From Chloroflexota bacterium (GTDB lineage: Bacteria; Chloroflexota; JAJPGV01): a stretch of DNA of 32,421 nucleotides. Positions within the stretch are counted from its first letter, which is position 1. The number at the start of each line of letters is the position of its first letter. The notes under the pieces were generated by a model. That model had not been told where the DNA came from and made no database searches. It saw only the letters and a list, made by a program, of their open reading frames with translations. The translations under genes and the position numbers were made by a program. Location of the stretch: positions 71,238 to 103,658 of the forward strand of contig JAJPGV010000057.1 in NCBI GenBank assembly GCA_021325635.1, read 5' to 3'. Positions 29,851 to 32,421 of this stretch are shown piece by piece.

Positions 29851-30996
29851 ATGAAGTTCACCTCTTTGCCGGCCCTGGCGCTGCTGTCGGGCATGCTCCT
29901 GGCCGGGTGCGGCGGTACTGCCGCACCGCCAGCATCCTCGCCAGGCGCCGCGAGCCCATCTGGTGCGCCTGCTTCGGTGGCGAAGCCAAGCGCAGCGGCG
30001 TCTCAAGCGGCCAGCACGCCCGCATCCGCGAAACCAAGCGCTTCGGCGGCGGCGTCCGCGAAGCCGAGCGCCGCGGCTTCAGGGGCTGCGGGCCGAACCA
30101 AGATGGTCGTCTCTTACAGCAACCTGATCACTAACCAGCTACCGATCTGGATGGCTAAAGAGGCGGGCATCTTCGAAAAGAACGGACTCGACGTCGACGT
30201 CCAGAATATCGACAGCACCAAGGGCATACCCGCGCTGCTGGCAGGCGAGCTCCAGGTTGCCAACCTGGGGGGCTCGGAGACGATGAGCGCTTCGGTCGAA
30301 GGCGCCGACCTCGTTGTGACTTCGGTGGAAGCCCCGGTGTTTCCATTCGTGTTCCAGGCTCCTGCCAGCATCAAGACGCCGGCCGACTTGAAGGGCAAGA
30401 AGGTGGGCGTAAGCAGCGTCGGCTCCACGTCGGACATTGCCACTCGGCTGGCGCTGCCGAAGATCGGCATCGATCCCGATAAGGACGTAACCATCCTGGC
30501 CGTGGGATCGCTGGCCAACCGTGTGTCGGCTATGTTGAGCGGTGCCATCCAGGGCGGTGTCTCGACACCGCCGGACACGGTGACCTTGGAAGCGCAGGGC
30601 TTCCATACGCTGTTCGATCTGGCCAACCTGGGCCTGCCTGCCTCGACCTCAAATGACGTGATGCTCCGCTCGTACGTCGCCTCGCACAAGGAAGCCGTTC
30701 AGGCGTACGTCGATTCGGTCGTGCAGGGCAGCGCTATGGCCCGCAAGGACAAGGCGGCGGCGATCAAGGTCATGAAGAAGTACTTCAAGTCCGAGGACGA
30801 CAATGCTATGGGCGTGGCCTATGACTACTTCGAGGCCAAGGTCATGCCGGCGCTGCCATACCCGAAGGCTGAGCAGTATACGGCCGCCAAAGACATCCTG
30901 GCGAAGAACAACGAGAAGCTGAAAAGCTTCGACCCGGCCAAGATGCTGGACGACTCCTTCGTCAAGAGCGCCGCGGACCGCGGACTCGATAAATAA
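29851..30996 (+). CDS. ABC transporter substrate-binding lipoprotein, NMT1/SsuA-like
   Basis: 381 residues. Lipoprotein signal with lipobox LLAGC (C20), then a linker of about 60 residues made of Ala/Ser/Pro/Lys with repeated AKPSA units. The periplasmic-binding fold starts at about residue 85: MVVSYSNLITNQLPIWMAKE, AGIFEKNGLDVDVQ, ADLKGKKVGVSSVGSTSD, SGAIQGGVSTPPD. The NMT1/THI5-like class binds sulfonates, nitrate, pyrimidines or related small molecules; ligand unknown. The ATG at 29851 has AGAGG about 8 nt upstream. No permease or ATPase gene follows; it is monocistronic and ends at the terminator hairpin. Confidence 0.93.
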   Translation: MKFTSLPALALLSGMLLAGCGGTAAPPASSPGAASPSGAPASVAKPSAAASQAASTPASAKPSASAAASAKPSAAASGAAGRTKMVVSYSNLITNQLPIWMAKEAGIFEKNGLDVDVQNIDSTKGIPALLAGELQVANLGGSETMSASVEGADLVVTSVEAPVFPFVFQAPASIKTPADLKGKKVGVSSVGSTSDIATRLALPKIGIDPDKDVTILAVGSLANRVSAMLSGAIQGGVSTPPDTVTLEAQGFHTLFDLANLGLPASTSNDVMLRSYVASHKEAVQAYVDSVVQGSAMARKDKAAAIKVMKKYFKSEDDNAMGVAYDYFEAKVMPALPYPKAEQYTAAKDILAKNNEKLKSFDPAKMLDDSFVKSAADRGLDK

Positions 30997-31037
30997 CGAC
31001 GGGTTAGGGTCAGGGGTTAGACGAGTCTCTGACTGGC

Positions 31038-31075
31038 AAATGGCCGGGCCCGGAACTATCCGGGCCCGGCCATTT
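31038..31075. terminator. bidirectional intrinsic terminator
   Basis: A perfect 16-bp stem: 31038-31053 (AAATGGCCGGGCCCGG) with 31060-31075 (CCGGGCCCGGCCATTT), loop AACTAT. The AAA/TTT ends give short U-runs in both directions, and it lies between two convergent genes. Confidence 0.85.
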
Positions 31076-31077
31076 CG

Positions 31078-32265
31078 CTATGCGCTGGCTCCCAGGAGCT
31101 GGCGCAGCTGTTTGAATGCCTCGGGATAGGTTTTCAGCGAGTAGTCCCACCCGTAGGTATCCAGGTAGTCCACACCGGCCTTGGGCTGCACATAATCGGG
31201 GACCCAGTCGCTCTTCACGGTCGTGAGCGGACTCACCATCTGGATGGCCTTGTTGTAGACGGCGTTCCCCTCGGGCATGGCCATCCAGTTCAGGAATACG
31301 GCGGCGGCGTTGGGATGGGGAGGCTCCTTGAGCTCGACCATGAGCCCGCTGCCTCCAGTGAGATACGGCTGCACGTCTTTGAGCGTCGGGAGCTCGCGAA
31401 CCGGCAGCTTGTCGGCTTTCAGTCCCTCGATATTGGCCGGGTTCATTCCCCAACCGATGGGGTAGTTGCCGCGGCCCACCCAGTCCGAGAATTGGCGGTT
31501 GTCCTGCGTCTTCACCGGCTGCTGATCGACGTAGAGCTTCTTCACGAAATCCGGCCCGAGCTTGATCAGCATGTACGATGCGTGCTGGCCGCCGCTGCCG
31601 TTGATGGTGGGGTCGAACACCGCGATCTTGCCTTTGTACTCCGGCTTCAGGAAGTCGCTCGAGGAAGTCAGGTCCGCGGCCTTGACCAGGTTGGTATTGA
31701 TCGCCGTGAAGCCGGAGAGGCCGGACGAGATACGCAAGATCGACTGCTCTTCCGGATCCATGAACCAGGGATGGCCGATTGTCCAGCTCGCCGGGTTCAT
31801 AACCTCCGGGCGGATGAGCTGATCCTTGACGGGCGCGATGAGCTTGTCACCGTAGAACGACGAATACATGGTGTCGGCGCCACCGATCGCCACGTCGACG
31901 CTGTGAATGCCTGACGATTGCTCGAGCTTGAGCCGCTCCACGAGCTGGCTGGATGGGCCCACCAGCACCTCGACGTCGATGCCGAAAGCCTGTTTGAAGG
32001 CGGGAGGGATGACCTCGCGCGCGCTGGCGCCGCCGCCCGGGGCAACAGCCAGGGTGATCTTGCCTTCCTTCTTGGCGGCCGCGACCAGCGCGTCCCATTT
32101 CGCCTGGGCGTTGCCGGCGCCGCTGGCTCCGGCGCTGGCGGAAGCTGGACTGGCGGCCGGCGCGGAAGCGCTGGGAGCAGCAGATGATGAGCCGCAGGCG
32201 GACAGCGCCGCGATGCTCATTCCTAGGAAGGCGTAGACAACCGTTCGAAATGCGTTGTGTTTCAC
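31078..32265 (-). CDS. ABC transporter substrate-binding lipoprotein, iron(III)/AfuA-like
   Basis: 395 residues from the GTG at 32265. Signal peptide with lipobox LSAC (C24), then an Ala/Ser/Pro linker. The domain from about 55 matches the Fe3+/spermidine-putrescine-type class: WDALVAAAKKEGKITLAVAP, FKQAFGIDVEVLVG, VDVAIGGADTMYSSFYGDKL, SGFTAINTNLVKAADL, KGKIAVFDPTINGSGGQHAS, then FLNWMAMPEGNAVYNKA. Ligand not certain; relatives bind iron or small organic ligands. Starts at TTG 32301 or GTG 32268 are also possible. No permease or ATPase is beside it. Convergent with the other binding protein across the terminator. Confidence 0.9.
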   Translation of the reverse strand: MKHNAFRTVVYAFLGMSIAALSACGSSSAAPSASAPAASPASASAGASGAGNAQAKWDALVAAAKKEGKITLAVAPGGGASAREVIPPAFKQAFGIDVEVLVGPSSQLVERLKLEQSSGIHSVDVAIGGADTMYSSFYGDKLIAPVKDQLIRPEVMNPASWTIGHPWFMDPEEQSILRISSGLSGFTAINTNLVKAADLTSSSDFLKPEYKGKIAVFDPTINGSGGQHASYMLIKLGPDFVKKLYVDQQPVKTQDNRQFSDWVGRGNYPIGWGMNPANIEGLKADKLPVRELPTLKDVQPYLTGGSGLMVELKEPPHPNAAAVFLNWMAMPEGNAVYNKAIQMVSPLTTVKSDWVPDYVQPKAGVDYLDTYGWDYSLKTYPEAFKQLRQLLGASA

Positions 32266-32349
32266 CACGCTGTTGTAGAGGGCGGCCGTGCGCGCTGTCA
32301 AGTGAGCGTTTGGCGATGCAGTATCCCGTTAGTAGGCGGGCTTGGCTGG

Positions 32350-32421
32350 TCAGTCAAGGATACGGTCCCAGAAGAAGGGCAGCCGGTCGGAGGCGGCAGC
32401 ACCTTTGAGGGCATGGAAAAG
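32350..32421 (-). CDS. C-terminal end of a gene cut by the window edge
   Basis: Reading inward from the window end on the minus strand, an open frame gives LFHALKGAAASDRLPFFWDR followed by ILD and TGA at 32350. The residue mix (hydrophobic and charged, no Arg-rich bias) looks like genuine protein. Only 23 residues are visible, so no function can be assigned. It would lie just upstream of the substrate-binding protein on the same strand, about 84 bp from that start. Confidence 0.4.
   Translation of the reverse strand, partial: LFHALKGAAASDRLPFFWDRILD

Noticed and set aside
29649-29894. 81-codon minus-strand ORF in the gap before the NMT1-type binding protein
   Set aside because: No ribosome-binding site, no domain, and it overlaps the true start of the plus-strand gene.
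1-32421. CRISPR array, insertion sequence, prophage or integrative element
   Set aside because: No regularly spaced repeats, transposase, integrase or terminal repeats were seen.

Overview
The window is about 32 kb of GC-rich (roughly two-thirds G+C), densely packed bacterial chromosome with about 35 protein genes and one tRNA. There is no phage, insertion sequence or CRISPR array. The gene content suggests a member of Chloroflexota or a neighbouring phylum. Pointers are solute-binding lipoproteins with long Ala/Ser/Pro/Lys linkers, a secreted protein with a WRKADNWTAFTDG-like motif, a CobA-HemD fusion, PspC/LiaF-like genes beside an ECF sigma factor, and many -10 boxes lying directly against start codons. 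No 16S or other phylogenetic marker is present, so this assignment is an inference.

Layout. 29-7552: a GIY-YIG (UvrC/Cho-type) nuclease with a decayed exonuclease domain, divergent from a DHA2 drug exporter; then two small membrane proteins, two secreted proteins (one a clan A glycoside hydrolase with a LacI-like operator upstream), a free-standing cyclic-nucleotide-binding protein, a secreted CHAP hydrolase and a DUF4118 membrane protein. The last two are divergent across 537 bp full of hairpins, the most unusual non-coding stretch here. 7664-11880: an MFS exporter, a DUF6941-like protein, a GT87-type membrane glycosyltransferase, arylamine N-acetyltransferase and tRNA-Ala(UGC). 11943-15092: hemC and cobA-hemD, making uroporphyrinogen III and precorrin-2, then a PhaR-type regulator. 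15102-17848: a DUF815 AAA ATPase divergent from guaB. 17860-20352, all on the minus strand: GlsB-like membrane protein, Rieske protein, M20 dipeptidase and CinA C-terminal amidase, with a 4-nt overlap between the Rieske and M20 genes.

20492-23789: a hypothetical protein, a CorA-type transporter with GTN in place of GMN, and a PucR-family regulator. 23811-27561: a LiaF-like and a PspC protein, divergent from an ECF sigma factor and its zinc-binding anti-sigma factor (a likely envelope-stress unit), then biotin-protein ligase and a small helical protein. 27575-29623: a hypothetical protein, a PIN-like protein and a MraY/WecA-family transferase that has lost a conserved aspartate. 29851-32421: two convergent orphan substrate-binding lipoproteins separated by a perfect 16-bp terminator stem, and the cut end of a further gene.

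The main candidates for something new are (i) two tandem hairpins sharing a 14/16-identical internal segment but with different, compensated stems, upstream of the CHAP gene, (ii) an 18-nt element containing a ribosome-binding site in both divergent leaders of that region, (iii) widespread leaderless-type promoters, and (iv) several enzymes whose family-defining catalytic residues are replaced.
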